Positions 9,261 to 17,748 of a stretch of 64,000 bases of DNA are shown piece by piece (the stretch's first letter is position 1; every line of letters begins with the position of its first letter). The notes under the pieces were generated by a model. The model saw nothing but the letters and a program-made list of their open reading frames with translations. It was not told where the DNA came from and searched no databases. The stretch comes from Streptomyces sp. STR69. GTDB lineage: Bacteria > Actinomycetota > Actinomycetes > Streptomycetales > Streptomycetaceae. Both the position numbers and the translations under genes were made by a program. Location of the stretch: positions 62,001 to 126,000 of the forward strand of contig NZ_JALJRY010000002.1 in NCBI RefSeq assembly GCF_024519455.1. The letters run 5' to 3'.

Positions 9261-10580
9261 ATGGGCAGCCGCACCGCACTGGTCGAGGATCTGATGGAGC
9301 GCTTTCCGCATGTGCCGCGGGAAGCCGTCTTCAAGGAGGACCTGCTGCGCGGAGGTGTCGCCTTCGACCCGTCCGCGCTGAGCGACAACGAGGACGGCGA
9401 GGTCAAGCCGAAGTCGTACTTCATCTTCTCCTTCGACCACGGCACCCTGCCGGAGCTGGGCGAGGCCGCGCTGCGCCGCCCGCCGGAGGAGATCATCCTG
9501 ACCGGTGGCCCCTACGACCTGAGGCGGACCGTCGTCTCCGTGCGGGTGAACCCGACGTCGCCGTACCGGGTGGCCTCCGACGACGACGGAGTCCTCGGGC
9601 TCTACCTCGACGGCAAGCGGATCGCGGACGTCGGTGTGCCGCCGATGCCGGAGTACTACCGGCACAAGCTCGCCAACGGGAAGTCCGTCATGGAGGTGGC
9701 CCCGACGATCCAGTGGGGCTACCTGATCTACCTGACCGTCTTCCGCGTCTGCCAGTACTTCGGCGCCAAGGAGGAGTGCCAGTACTGCGACATCAACCAC
9801 AACTGGCGCCAGCACAAGGCCGCCGGTCGACCGTACACAGGAGTCAAGGACGTCGAGGAGGTCCTCGAAGCCCTGGAGATCATCGACCGCTACGACACCG
9901 CGAAGGTGTCGACCGCATACACCCTCACCGGCGGCGCGATCACCAAGACGGTCGCCGGGCGCGACGAGGCCGACTTCTACGGCCACTACGCCAAGGCCAT
10001 CGAGGAGCGCTTCCCGGGCCGCTGGATCGGCAAGGTCGTGGCGCAGGCGCTGCCGAAGGACGACGTACAGCGCTTCAAGGACTACGGCGTGCAGATCTAC
10101 CACCCCAACTACGAGGTGTGGGACGAGTATCTGTTCAAGCTGCACTGCCCGGGCAAGGAGCGCTACGTCGGCCGCGCCGAGTGGCACAAGCGCATCCTGG
10201 ACTCGGCCGAGATCTTCGGCGCGCGCAACGTGATCCCCAACTTCGTGGCCGGCGTGGAGATGGCGGAGCCGTTCGGCTTCACGACCGTCGACGAGGCGAT
10301 CGCCTCCACCACCGAGGGCCTGCGCTTCTTCATGTCGCACGGCATCACGCCCCGGTTCACCACCTGGTGCCCCGAACCGACCACCCCGCTCGGCAAGGCC
10401 AACCCGCAGGGCGCGCCGCTGGAGTACCACATCCGGCTGCTTGAGGCCTACCGCTCCACGATGGAGGACTTCGGGCTCAAGTCCCCGCCCGGATACGGCG
10501 AACCCGGCCCCGGCCGCGCGGTCTTCTCCGTCAGCTCCTTCATGGACAGCCTCCCCGCCGAGGAGCCCGCGGCTTTGTAA
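9261..10580 (+). CDS. radical SAM family protein with atypical CX8CX2C cluster motif
   Basis: A 439-residue cytoplasmic protein. Cys164, Cys173 and Cys176 (VCQYFGAKEECQYCD) give CX8CX2C instead of the standard CX3CX2C. The segments after it (YTLTGGAITKT, WIGKVVAQALPKDDVQRFKDYGVQIYHPNYEVWD and FVAGVEMAEPFGF) follow the radical SAM TIM-barrel pattern, so the cysteines still probably hold a 4Fe-4S cluster. It is preceded by GGAGGAG at ideal spacing from ATG 9261. Similar proteins appear to be common in Streptomyces, but I know of no assigned reaction. The next gene in the same direction encodes the sigma-like CBM2 membrane protein; there is a 214-base gap between them, so they may not be co-transcribed. 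Confidence 0.8.
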   Translation: MGSRTALVEDLMERFPHVPREAVFKEDLLRGGVAFDPSALSDNEDGEVKPKSYFIFSFDHGTLPELGEAALRRPPEEIILTGGPYDLRRTVVSVRVNPTSPYRVASDDDGVLGLYLDGKRIADVGVPPMPEYYRHKLANGKSVMEVAPTIQWGYLIYLTVFRVCQYFGAKEECQYCDINHNWRQHKAAGRPYTGVKDVEEVLEALEIIDRYDTAKVSTAYTLTGGAITKTVAGRDEADFYGHYAKAIEERFPGRWIGKVVAQALPKDDVQRFKDYGVQIYHPNYEVWDEYLFKLHCPGKERYVGRAEWHKRILDSAEIFGARNVIPNFVAGVEMAEPFGFTTVDEAIASTTEGLRFFMSHGITPRFTTWCPEPTTPLGKANPQGAPLEYHIRLLEAYRSTMEDFGLKSPPGYGEPGPGRAVFSVSSFMDSLPAEEPAAL

Positions 10581-10794
10581 GGTAACGGTGTGGACAACTC
10601 CTGGTACAGGTGAGACGGGAGAGGCTCGGACACGTACAACTGCACAGAGGCGACTGACGGTTACCGCAATTGAATACCCGGCTTGTCAGTTGTGTGGGAC
10701 GCGTGAAAGGCTCTGGCCCTGTCACGAGGCAGCCCCCCTCCAACTCGCTTAATGTCAGAGCTAGTTGGCCGTCATTCGTGGATGCAGGAGACCC

Positions 10795-12291
10795 ATGCCC
10801 GACCTGCCGACTCCCCAGGACGCCGCTGAGGCCGCACTGTTCACCGAGTGCTGGGACGCCGTGCTGTCCTACGCCGACCTGTGCACGTCCGGCGCAGCCT
10901 CGGCCACCGAGCTGGCCGGCGAGGCCTTCGCACTCGGCATACAGGAGGCCCGGTCCGCCGGGTCCGGGCCGATGCGCGGTCCGGCCCGTCGCGTGCTGCC
11001 GGTGATACCGCTGCTGCTGACCGCCGTACGGACCACGGCGGCGGCGTGGGAGTTCGCCGGGCAGGGGCACCGGCTCGACCCGGACCTTCGGCTGTGGCTC
11101 AACTCGGAGAAGGCGGCCCGCTACCACGGCATGCCGTTGCAGCGCCCGATCGCCCTGCGCGGTCTGCGGGATCTGCAGGAGGCGGACGCGGCACTGCTGT
11201 GGCTGGCCGAGGTCGAGGCGCTGCCGCTGACCGTCGTGGCCCGCCGCCTCGGCCTCGACCCGGCGATCGTCTCCGGTGAACTCGCCCAGGTGCGCGGCCT
11301 GTTCAGGGACCGCTGTCACCGCAGCCACCTCGACACACCGATGGCCGCGGAGTGCCGCAGCTACGCCCGGTTGCTGGACGCGGTCACCCGGTCGCCGTCC
11401 GCCGACACACCCGAGGACCTCTCGCGCCACCTGGCCACCTGTGTGCAGTGCGCGGAGGCCGCCGCCTGTCTGCGACTGCAGGGCGGCGGACTGCCGTCGG
11501 CCCTCGCCGGCGGGGTGATCGGCTGGGGCGGGCTCGCGTACCTGGAGCGCCGCCGTCGGGCCGCCGAGGTACGGCTCGGTGCCGGGCGTCCCGTGGCCGA
11601 GCTGGAGGCGGGGGAATCGAAGGAGGGCGCGAGCAAGGCGCGTCTCGTCCGCAACGGACTGCTCGTCGCCGCCGTCCTCCTCTCGTTCGTGGCGCTCGGG
11701 GTGTCGATGATGCCGATGGGCGGCTCCGGGCGCGAGAACACGGCCAGCGACGACGCCGACAGCCGGCCGGTGATCGACCCCGGCTCCACCGTCGCCTCCG
11801 TCGGCACGCATCCGTCGACCACGCCGTCCCAGTCCGGCCGGCCGACGGCGAGCGACAGCAAGGCGACCGCCGCGCCCAGCAACAAGAACCCCGACACGGA
11901 ACCCCAGGGCACCGCCTCGGCCACCGCGAGCGACGCACCCGCGCCGACCACCGGCGCGCCGGCGCAGCCGCCCGCCGCGGCGAGCTGCGACGTCACCTAC
12001 GACCTGGTCGGCCAGTGGAACGACGGTTTCCAGGCCACGGTCACCGTCACCACCACCAAGGCCCTCGACAACTGGCGGGTCGCCTGGTCCTACCGCGACG
12101 GTCAGCAGGTCACGCAGATGTGGGACGCGAGCGTCGCCCAGGACGGCTCCAGGGTCACCGCCACCGCCGCCGACTACAACAAGAACGTCGTCGCGGACGG
12201 CAGCCTCACCTTCGGCTTCCTCGGGACCTGGAACAACAGCAAGAACTCCGCACCGTCCGGCTTCACGCTCAACGGGGCTGCTTGCGACTAG
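10795..12291 (+). CDS. membrane protein with degenerate sigma-factor domains, zinc-finger motif and extracellular CBM2 domain
   Basis: 498 residues in this order: residues 10-100 resemble a worn sigma region 2; 115-180 resemble region 4, including a helix-turn-helix-like LTVVARRLGLDPAIVSGELAQ; His212-x3-Cys216-x2-Cys219 is the HX3CX2C mark of zinc-binding anti-sigma domains; one membrane helix at 287-307; a Ser/Thr/Pro-rich linker; then a C-terminal CBM2-type cellulose-binding domain (CDVTYDLVGQWNDGF to LNGAACD). This resembles extended ECF sigma factors in which sensor and regulator are one protein. A polysaccharide-sensing role is inferred. The ATG at 10795 has AGGAG five bases upstream. 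The sigma domains are weak enough that DNA binding is uncertain. Confidence 0.7.
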   Translation: MPDLPTPQDAAEAALFTECWDAVLSYADLCTSGAASATELAGEAFALGIQEARSAGSGPMRGPARRVLPVIPLLLTAVRTTAAAWEFAGQGHRLDPDLRLWLNSEKAARYHGMPLQRPIALRGLRDLQEADAALLWLAEVEALPLTVVARRLGLDPAIVSGELAQVRGLFRDRCHRSHLDTPMAAECRSYARLLDAVTRSPSADTPEDLSRHLATCVQCAEAAACLRLQGGGLPSALAGGVIGWGGLAYLERRRRAAEVRLGAGRPVAELEAGESKEGASKARLVRNGLLVAAVLLSFVALGVSMMPMGGSGRENTASDDADSRPVIDPGSTVASVGTHPSTTPSQSGRPTASDSKATAAPSNKNPDTEPQGTASATASDAPAPTTGAPAQPPAAASCDVTYDLVGQWNDGFQATVTVTTTKALDNWRVAWSYRDGQQVTQMWDASVAQDGSRVTATAADYNKNVVADGSLTFGFLGTWNNSKNSAPSGFTLNGAACD

Positions 12292-12292
12292 T

Positions 12293-12309
12293 TCTGACGT
12301 CGGGTCAGA
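12293..12309 (+). terminator. short stem-loop after the CBM2 gene
   Basis: TCTGAC and GTCAGA form a 6-bp stem with a 5-base loop directly after the TAG stop at 12289-12291. Short and without a T-tract, so only a weak candidate. Confidence 0.35.
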
Positions 12310-12379
12310 GCAGTGACGTCCTTTCGTGGTGACGGTCGACTTCTGCCTTCCCGCTCCGGCCGCCACCGCACGGCAATTT

Positions 12380-12409
12380 ACTAAGGCAGCTTTATAAACT
12401 AGCCTTAGT
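12380..12409 (+). promoter_or_regulatory. MarR operator overlapping the promoter
   Basis: ACTAAGGC (12380-12387) and GCCTTAGT (12402-12409) are a perfect 8-bp inverted repeat with a 14-base centre that includes TTTATAAACT, a likely -10 region. The repeat ends two bases before the ATG of the MarR gene, so a bound repressor would block transcription, and the message may be leaderless. This is the most AT-rich spot in the neighbourhood. Binding by the adjacent MarR protein is inferred. Confidence 0.7.
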
Positions 12410-12411
12410 GT

Positions 12412-12855
12412 ATGAGTGATGAAGACCTGGACCCCGAGGCCGTCGCCTCGGCCCTGCTGGCGAGTATCGGCGTGCTGCTGCGGCGGGTGCGCCAAGTGCC
12501 GGTCGAGGGTGGGCTCACGATGCCCGAGCGTGCCGCCCTGGCGCAGCTGGACCGTACCGGCCCCACCACCTCCTCGGCGCTGGCCCGGGACGCGCAGATC
12601 ACCGCGCAGGCCATGGGAGCGACGCTCGGCACGCTGCGGACCCGGGGCCTGGTCGAGCGCCGCCCGGACCCGGACGACGGGCGGCGCGTGGTGCTGACGG
12701 TGACCGACGCGGGCCGGCAGGCGCTGCGGAACAAGCGCAACGAGCGGGCCGAACTCCTCGGCAAGGCCCTGACCGGCGGCACGTTCACCCCGACGGAGCT
12801 GGGGCAACTCGCCGCAGCCGCACCGCTGTTGGAGCGGCTGGCCCAGAAGATCTGA
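12412..12855 (+). CDS. MarR family transcriptional regulator
   Basis: A 147-residue winged-helix repressor with the classic MarR layout: recognition helix region TTSSALARDAQITAQAMGATL, wing RRPDPDDGRRVVLTVTDAGR, and dimerising helices at both ends. Such proteins usually sense small lipophilic or phenolic molecules and repress a neighbouring pump. The downstream gene is, or was, an MFS drug-type exporter 43 bases away, so the usual repressor-pump pair fits. A strong inverted repeat covers its own promoter, pointing to autorepression. Confidence 0.92.
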   Translation: MSDEDLDPEAVASALLASIGVLLRRVRQVPVEGGLTMPERAALAQLDRTGPTTSSALARDAQITAQAMGATLGTLRTRGLVERRPDPDDGRRVVLTVTDAGRQALRNKRNERAELLGKALTGGTFTPTELGQLAAAAPLLERLAQKI

Positions 12856-12898
12856 CGCCGGCACGGCTGCCGCCGACGGCTGCGGAGGAAGCAAGCGA

Positions 12899-14058
12899 AT
12901 GACGAAACCCCTCAGGACGCGCACCCCGCGCCGTCCGGCCGGCGAGGACCGCTACAAGTGGACCGCGCGCTGACGAACACCACCGCCGCGGTCTTCATGT
13001 CCGCGCTCGACGGCTCCATCGTGCTCATCGCCCTGCCGGCCATCTTCCGCGGTGTGCACCTGGACCCGCTCGCCCCCGGCAACATCGCGTATCTGCTGTG
13101 GATGATCATGGGCTACCGGCTGGTCCAGGCCGTCCTGGTGGTCACGGTCGGCCGCCTGGGCGACATGTACGGCCGGGTCCGGATCTACAACTCCGGGTTC
13201 GCCGTCTTCACCTTCGCCTCGGTCCTGCTCTCCTTCGACCCCTTCGACGGCGGCCACGGAGCGATGTGGCTGATCGCCTGGCGCGTGCTCCAGGCCGTCG
13301 GCGGCTCGATGCTGACCGCGAACTCGGCCGCGATCCTGACCGACGCCTTCCCCGAGGAACAGCGCGGCTTCGCCCTGGGCATCAACCAGGTCGCCGCCCT
13401 GGGCGGGATGTTCATCGGCCTCGTCGCCGGCGGTCTGCTGTCGGCCTGGGACTGGCGGGCGGTGTTCTGGGTGAACGTCCCCATCGGCGTGTTCTTCACG
13501 GTGTGGGCCTACCGCACCCTCCGCGAGACCGCCCGACGCGACGGCGGCCGTGTCGACTGGTGGGGCAACATCACCTTCGGAGTGGGCCTCAGCGCCACCC
13601 TGATCGCCGTCACCATCGGCCTCCAGCCCTACGGCGGCCACACCATGGGCTGGACCAACCCGCTGGCCGAGTCCCCGCACCTGGCCTGGACCCCGCCGCC
13701 GCCCGGCACCGCCCAACTCCTCCTGGTCGTGGAGGACATCGACGTCCCCCTGGCCAGGCCCGCCGTGCACTGCCTGGCCCTGATCGATCCGGCGGCCGGA
13801 CACCTGGAGTCCGGCGCCCTGTCCGCGCGGCACCCCGGCCCCGGGGTACGAGTACTGCGTTCCACGGTCGGACGCGGCTACCACGGCCCCGCACCCATCA
13901 AGGGGCACGGACCGCACCGTTACGTCTTCCAGCTGTTCGCCCTCCCGGCTTCCCTGGACGGCACGCCGGTGGACCGGGTGCGCCCCCGCGCCCTCCTGGC
14001 CGCCGTCCCCGCGCCCGTCCTCGGCCGCGCCCGTCTGACCGGCGCCTTCGAACGCTGA
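12899..14058 (+). pseudogene. broken MFS exporter (DHA2 type) fused in frame to the C-terminal part of a PEBP/YbhB-like protein
   Basis: The original start is ATG 12899 (GGAGGA nine bases before it), but this frame meets TGA at 12971 after RYKWTAR. Removing two bases from the GCGCGC run at 12965-12970 would restore RYKWTALTNTT and continue into the conserved exporter sequence, so a frameshift is likely; GTG 12958 could still start the rest. From there about 235 residues are the first half of a 14-helix DHA2 transporter (motif A: GRLGDMYGRVR). Near 13660, after GWTNPL, the protein changes without a stop into a phosphatidylethanolamine-binding-protein fold (LLLVVEDIDVPLARPAVHCLALI, GRGYHGPAPIKGHGPHRYVF) lacking its N-terminal part. 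A deletion joining two neighbouring genes explains this; neither half looks functional. Confidence 0.75.
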
Positions 14059-14197
14059 CTCCGGTACGGCGAATCCGCATACACAGCGAATCTTGGGACA
14101 CGTTTTACGTGGCAGACGAAACTGCCGCCCCCGGGGTAACCGTCTGACATGGAGTCGGGCCCTTCAGGGCCGCAGCAACGAGAGAGTGGGGCACGTC

Positions 14198-15187
14198 GTG
14201 GGACGGCGCAAGGGCAGCATAGGTATCGCACTGGTCACGGGTGTGCTGCTGGTGGGCGCGAGTGCCTGCGGTGGGAGTGGCAGCGCCAAGGCGAGCGGGG
14301 ACGACGCGAAGGCGTCGTCGGACAAGCCCAGCGCGAGTGCCTCGCCGTCGCCGACGAAGCCCGCGGGCCCGCCGATGCTGCTGGACACGATCACCCCGCA
14401 GACGGGAACCACGGTCGGCGTGGCCATGCCGATCTCGGTGATCTTCACCAACCCGGTGGCGGCCAAGGTACACGCCACGGTCGAGAAGCACATGAAGGTG
14501 AGCGCCTCGCAGCCGGTGGTCGGCGCCTGGCACTGGATGGGCAACCAGCGCGCCGACTGGCGCCCGAAGACGTACTGGCCCTCCGGCACGACGGTGAAGA
14601 TCGACGCCGACATGACGGGCGTCAGCAACGGCAACGGCCGCTACGGCGTGCACAACTACACCCACACCTTCAAGATCGGCGACGATGTGCGCGCCGACGT
14701 CTCGGTCACCAACCACACCATGAAGGTGACCAAGAACGGCGCGACCGTACGCACCCTGTCGATCAACGCGGGCAGCGCCGAGTACCCGACGTGGGACGGC
14801 ACGATGGCCGTCATCGACAAGCAGAAGAAGGTCCACATGACCTCCTGCAGCGTCGGCATCAGCTGCGACAAGGGCAGCCCCAACTTCTACGACCTGACGC
14901 TGCCCTGGGACATCCACCTCACCCAGTCCGGCACCTACGTGCACTACTCGACCGGCGACCCGAACCCGGGCAGCGGCAGCGCGCGCGGTTCGCACGGCTG
15001 CGTCCACCTCTCCCTCTCGGACGCCGAGTGGTTCTACGGCCAGGTCAAGCAGGGCGACCCCGTCACCATCACCGGCTCCCCCCGGGGCAAGGCCCCGGCG
15101 GACAACGGCTACGCCGACTTCAACCTGGACTGGAGCCAGTGGCTCGCGGGCAGCGGCTCGGGCGAGGGGACCACGGCGACGCTGTGA
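14198..15187 (+). CDS. L,D-transpeptidase lipoprotein (YkuD domain)
   Basis: About 329 residues. A hydrophobic leader ends in a lipobox-like cysteine (VGASAC-GG), followed by a Ser/Lys/Ala-rich linker, an Ig-like domain (MLLDTITPQTGTTVGVAMPI onward) and a YkuD catalytic domain with the SHGCVHLS motif; its cysteine attacks the meso-diaminopimelate stem peptide to form 3-3 cross-links in peptidoglycan. The layout is that of the mycobacterial LdtMt2 group. It would act outside the membrane. Start choice is uncertain: GTG 14198 keeps a short signal peptide, GTG 14186 is an alternative. Confidence 0.92.
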   Translation: MGRRKGSIGIALVTGVLLVGASACGGSGSAKASGDDAKASSDKPSASASPSPTKPAGPPMLLDTITPQTGTTVGVAMPISVIFTNPVAAKVHATVEKHMKVSASQPVVGAWHWMGNQRADWRPKTYWPSGTTVKIDADMTGVSNGNGRYGVHNYTHTFKIGDDVRADVSVTNHTMKVTKNGATVRTLSINAGSAEYPTWDGTMAVIDKQKKVHMTSCSVGISCDKGSPNFYDLTLPWDIHLTQSGTYVHYSTGDPNPGSGSARGSHGCVHLSLSDAEWFYGQVKQGDPVTITGSPRGKAPADNGYADFNLDWSQWLAGSGSGEGTTATL

Positions 15188-15198
15188 CGCCGGCGGCC

Positions 15199-15224
15199 GC
15201 GGGGGTCGACTCAAGGACCCCCGC
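15199..15224. terminator. bidirectional stem-loop between convergent genes
   Basis: GCGGGGGTC (15199-15207) pairs perfectly with GACCCCCGC (15216-15224) around an 8-base loop. It lies between the stop of the L,D-transpeptidase and the stop of the minus-strand MFS gene and can serve both. It also marks the left edge of the putative biosynthetic cluster. Confidence 0.75.
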
Positions 15225-15226
15225 CA

Positions 15227-16471
15227 TCAGGCCGGGACGGGCCGCTCCGCGTGCGTACGGTCGAGCATCGCGCTGAGGACCGCGCCCAGGAGAGCCACGA
15301 CCGTGAAGGTGATCCAGAGGGCGGACGCCGAGGTGAGGAGCAGCCAGGCTCCCGCGACCGGGACGACCACGGAGGCGATGGACCAGGACGTCTGGTACAC
15401 CGCCATGCAGGAGGCCTCCATGCCCGGCGCCGCGAGTTCCGCCGCGTATCCGTCGCTGGTCGGTGCGATCACGATCTCGCCGAGCGTGTACACGGTCATC
15501 GAGACGAGCGCCAGGCAGACGGCGAACGCCGGAAGCAGCGTGTCCCGCAGGGGGGAGACCAGCGCGAACCCCAACCCGGAGGCCGCGTACAGCGCGCCGC
15601 CCAGGGACATCATCCGGGGAGCGCCGCGGTCCGAGGTGCGTTTCACCAACGACTGCTGGAACAGCACCACGAGCGCGCCGTTCACGGCCAGCACGGCGCC
15701 GGCCGTCCAGCCGTACAGCCGGGCGTCGTCGACCAGGTAGAGACCGATGAACGTCGACACCACCGTGGCGCATATCGCGAAGCACGTCTTGGCGGCGGTC
15801 AGCAGCGCGAAGCCCGGCAGGCGCAGCACCTGCCGGGCTCCGGCAGCCGCGGTGGCAGCGGCGACGTCGGCAGGCGTCCGCGCGGGCGCGTCGGCTTCCG
15901 CCCCCGTCCGCCCTCGCAGCCGCACCAGTACGGCGGTGGTGACGGCGAAGCTCGCCGCGTTGACCAGCGCGATCACCCGCAGGCCGCCCGTGCTGTGCGC
16001 CGAGGCCAGCACACCGCCGACGAGGGACCCCAGGCACAGGCCGACGTTCCGGGCCCAGCCCACGGTGCCGAACGCGCGTCGGGACGCGGACCCGCGGGCC
16101 AGGCGGGCGATCGTGGCGCCGAGCGACACCCACACCGCCTTGTCGAGTACGGCGGACAGGGCCAGCGCGCCGACGGCCAGCGGGGCGGGCAGCGTCACCG
16201 CGTAGACGGCGAACAGCACGGTGCGTACGGCGTTGCCCAGGACGAGCGAGCGCAGATGACCCACCGACTGCACGAGGCGCCCCAGGGCCGCGCTCGACCC
16301 GATCAGGGCCAGGTTCACCACGGTGAGCGTGATGCCGACGGACGCGACGCCGAGGTGCTGCACCCGGACGAAGTACAGCAGCGCGAAGGGCATGAACATC
16401 CCCGAGCCGACCGCGTCCACGATCATCGCCGACACGAACAGCCGGGGCAGCGGCCCGTCCGTACGGCTCAT
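15227..16471 (-). CDS. MFS transporter, likely product exporter of the left operon
   Basis: 414 residues with about 12 hydrophobic helices and no soluble domain, the size of ordinary 12-helix MFS pumps (LFVSAMIVDAVGSGMFMPFALLYFVRV at the start). Its ATG overlaps the ATP-grasp stop by four bases, so it belongs to the same translationally coupled operon. Being the last gene of a biosynthetic operon, export of, or resistance to, the product is the likely job; the substrate cannot be read from the sequence. Confidence 0.85.
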   Translation of the reverse strand: MSRTDGPLPRLFVSAMIVDAVGSGMFMPFALLYFVRVQHLGVASVGITLTVVNLALIGSSAALGRLVQSVGHLRSLVLGNAVRTVLFAVYAVTLPAPLAVGALALSAVLDKAVWVSLGATIARLARGSASRRAFGTVGWARNVGLCLGSLVGGVLASAHSTGGLRVIALVNAASFAVTTAVLVRLRGRTGAEADAPARTPADVAAATAAAGARQVLRLPGFALLTAAKTCFAICATVVSTFIGLYLVDDARLYGWTAGAVLAVNGALVVLFQQSLVKRTSDRGAPRMMSLGGALYAASGLGFALVSPLRDTLLPAFAVCLALVSMTVYTLGEIVIAPTSDGYAAELAAPGMEASCMAVYQTSWSIASVVVPVAGAWLLLTSASALWITFTVVALLGAVLSAMLDRTHAERPVPA

Positions 16472-17715
16472 GCGTCGGGAAGTTTGGTCAGCCCCAGAAG
16501 CGCGAGCAGCCGGGAGTTCGCCTCGGCCAGCTGCGCCAGGGTCTCGCCGCGGTCCGGTCCACTGCCCAGGACGTAGCCGGCCCGCCACCAGTTGGCGTCC
16601 ACCCCGGTGAGGGTCGTGCCGGGCGACAGCAGGCGCTCCGCGTGCGTGACGAGCGGCAGCCCCGCACGCACCCCGGCCATCGTGGGGGCGTCCGCGACGG
16701 TTCCGGTACCGGCCACGAACTCGACCGCCGCCACCTGCGGGGAGGTGCCGGGCCGCGTCCGCACGGGGTGGGCCTCGCCGAGCGCGACGGAGAGCGCGGC
16801 GTCGTACAGGTCGAGTCCGGTGGCTCGCAGCAGCACGTCGCTGATCAGGCCGCCGGCCGGCCGGAAGGCGATCTCGATCAGATGCCACCGGTCGCCGTCG
16901 CGCTTGGCCTCCAGGTGGAGCACGGCGTTGTCGATGTCCAGCGCGGTCGCCACGCTGTCGACGAAGTCCCGGGCCGACGGGCCCAGTTCGCGCTGTGTCG
17001 CGGGGTCGATCACGTGCCGCGTCTCGACGAAGGACGGCGGCGCGGTGCAGGTCTTCTCGGTGACGCCGACGAACAGCGTGCGCCCCGCCGACACCACGGC
17101 TTCGAGGGAGAGTTCCGGCCCCGGCACGAAGTGCTCGACCAACGCCCGCGGTTGACCGGTGGTGGACATCACGGCCGACAGCGCGGCAGGCAGTCCGGCG
17201 GGGTCGGCCACCCGCCGGATCCCGAGACTGGCCGCGCCGTCGACGGGCTTGACGATGACCTCGCCGGACGGAGCCGAACGCAGCAGTTCCTCGGCCTCGG
17301 CGGGGTCCGCGGTGAGCACGAACGGCAACTCGGCGCCGGTACCGGCCAGTCGGCCCCGCACATCGGCCTTGTGGGTGAGCTCCTCCGCCACCGCCGGTCC
17401 GGCGCCGGGCAGCCCCCACTCCTTCGCGAGGCGGGCCGCGATCCGGGTGCCCCAGTCGTTGAAGGCGAGGACGCCGTCGACCTTGCCCTCGAACTCCTTG
17501 AGGCGGTCCAGGTCCGGCCCCGGGTCCTGGTGGTCGGTCAGTTGCCAGGCGTGGTTCTCGGTGGCCAGCCGGTCGTACCGGGAGTAGGCGGTCTCGTCCA
17601 CGAGGACCGTGTCGACACCCCTGCGCTCGGCCACCGCGAAGAAGCGTTCACGCAGTGGTCCGATGCCGATGACCAGGACGGTGGGACGTGCGTTCAAGGC
17701 GATCTCTTCCTTCAT
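16468..17715 (-). CDS. ATP-grasp ligase
   Basis: 415 residues with a Rossmann-like N-terminal preATP-grasp domain (RPTVLVIGIGPLRERFFAVAERRG) and an ATP-grasp domain (IVKPVDGAASLGIRRV for nucleotide binding, LIEIAFRPAGG for metal binding). The metal motif keeps Glu but has Ala where many members have Asn. Relatives join a carboxylate to an amine through an acyl phosphate, often linking amino acids in natural products. It overlaps the MFS gene by four bases and follows the GNAT gene by 33 bases. ATG 17715 has a weak ribosome site; TTG 17698 (just after GGAAGAG) is an alternative start. Confidence 0.85.
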   Translation of the reverse strand: MKEEIALNARPTVLVIGIGPLRERFFAVAERRGVDTVLVDETAYSRYDRLATENHAWQLTDHQDPGPDLDRLKEFEGKVDGVLAFNDWGTRIAARLAKEWGLPGAGPAVAEELTHKADVRGRLAGTGAELPFVLTADPAEAEELLRSAPSGEVIVKPVDGAASLGIRRVADPAGLPAALSAVMSTTGQPRALVEHFVPGPELSLEAVVSAGRTLFVGVTEKTCTAPPSFVETRHVIDPATQRELGPSARDFVDSVATALDIDNAVLHLEAKRDGDRWHLIEIAFRPAGGLISDVLLRATGLDLYDAALSVALGEAHPVRTRPGTSPQVAAVEFVAGTGTVADAPTMAGVRAGLPLVTHAERLLSPGTTLTGVDANWWRAGYVLGSGPDRGETLAQLAEANSRLLALLGLTKLPDA

Positions 17716-17748
17716 GAGTGGTTCGGGGGCATGAGTGGTGCGGGCTCG

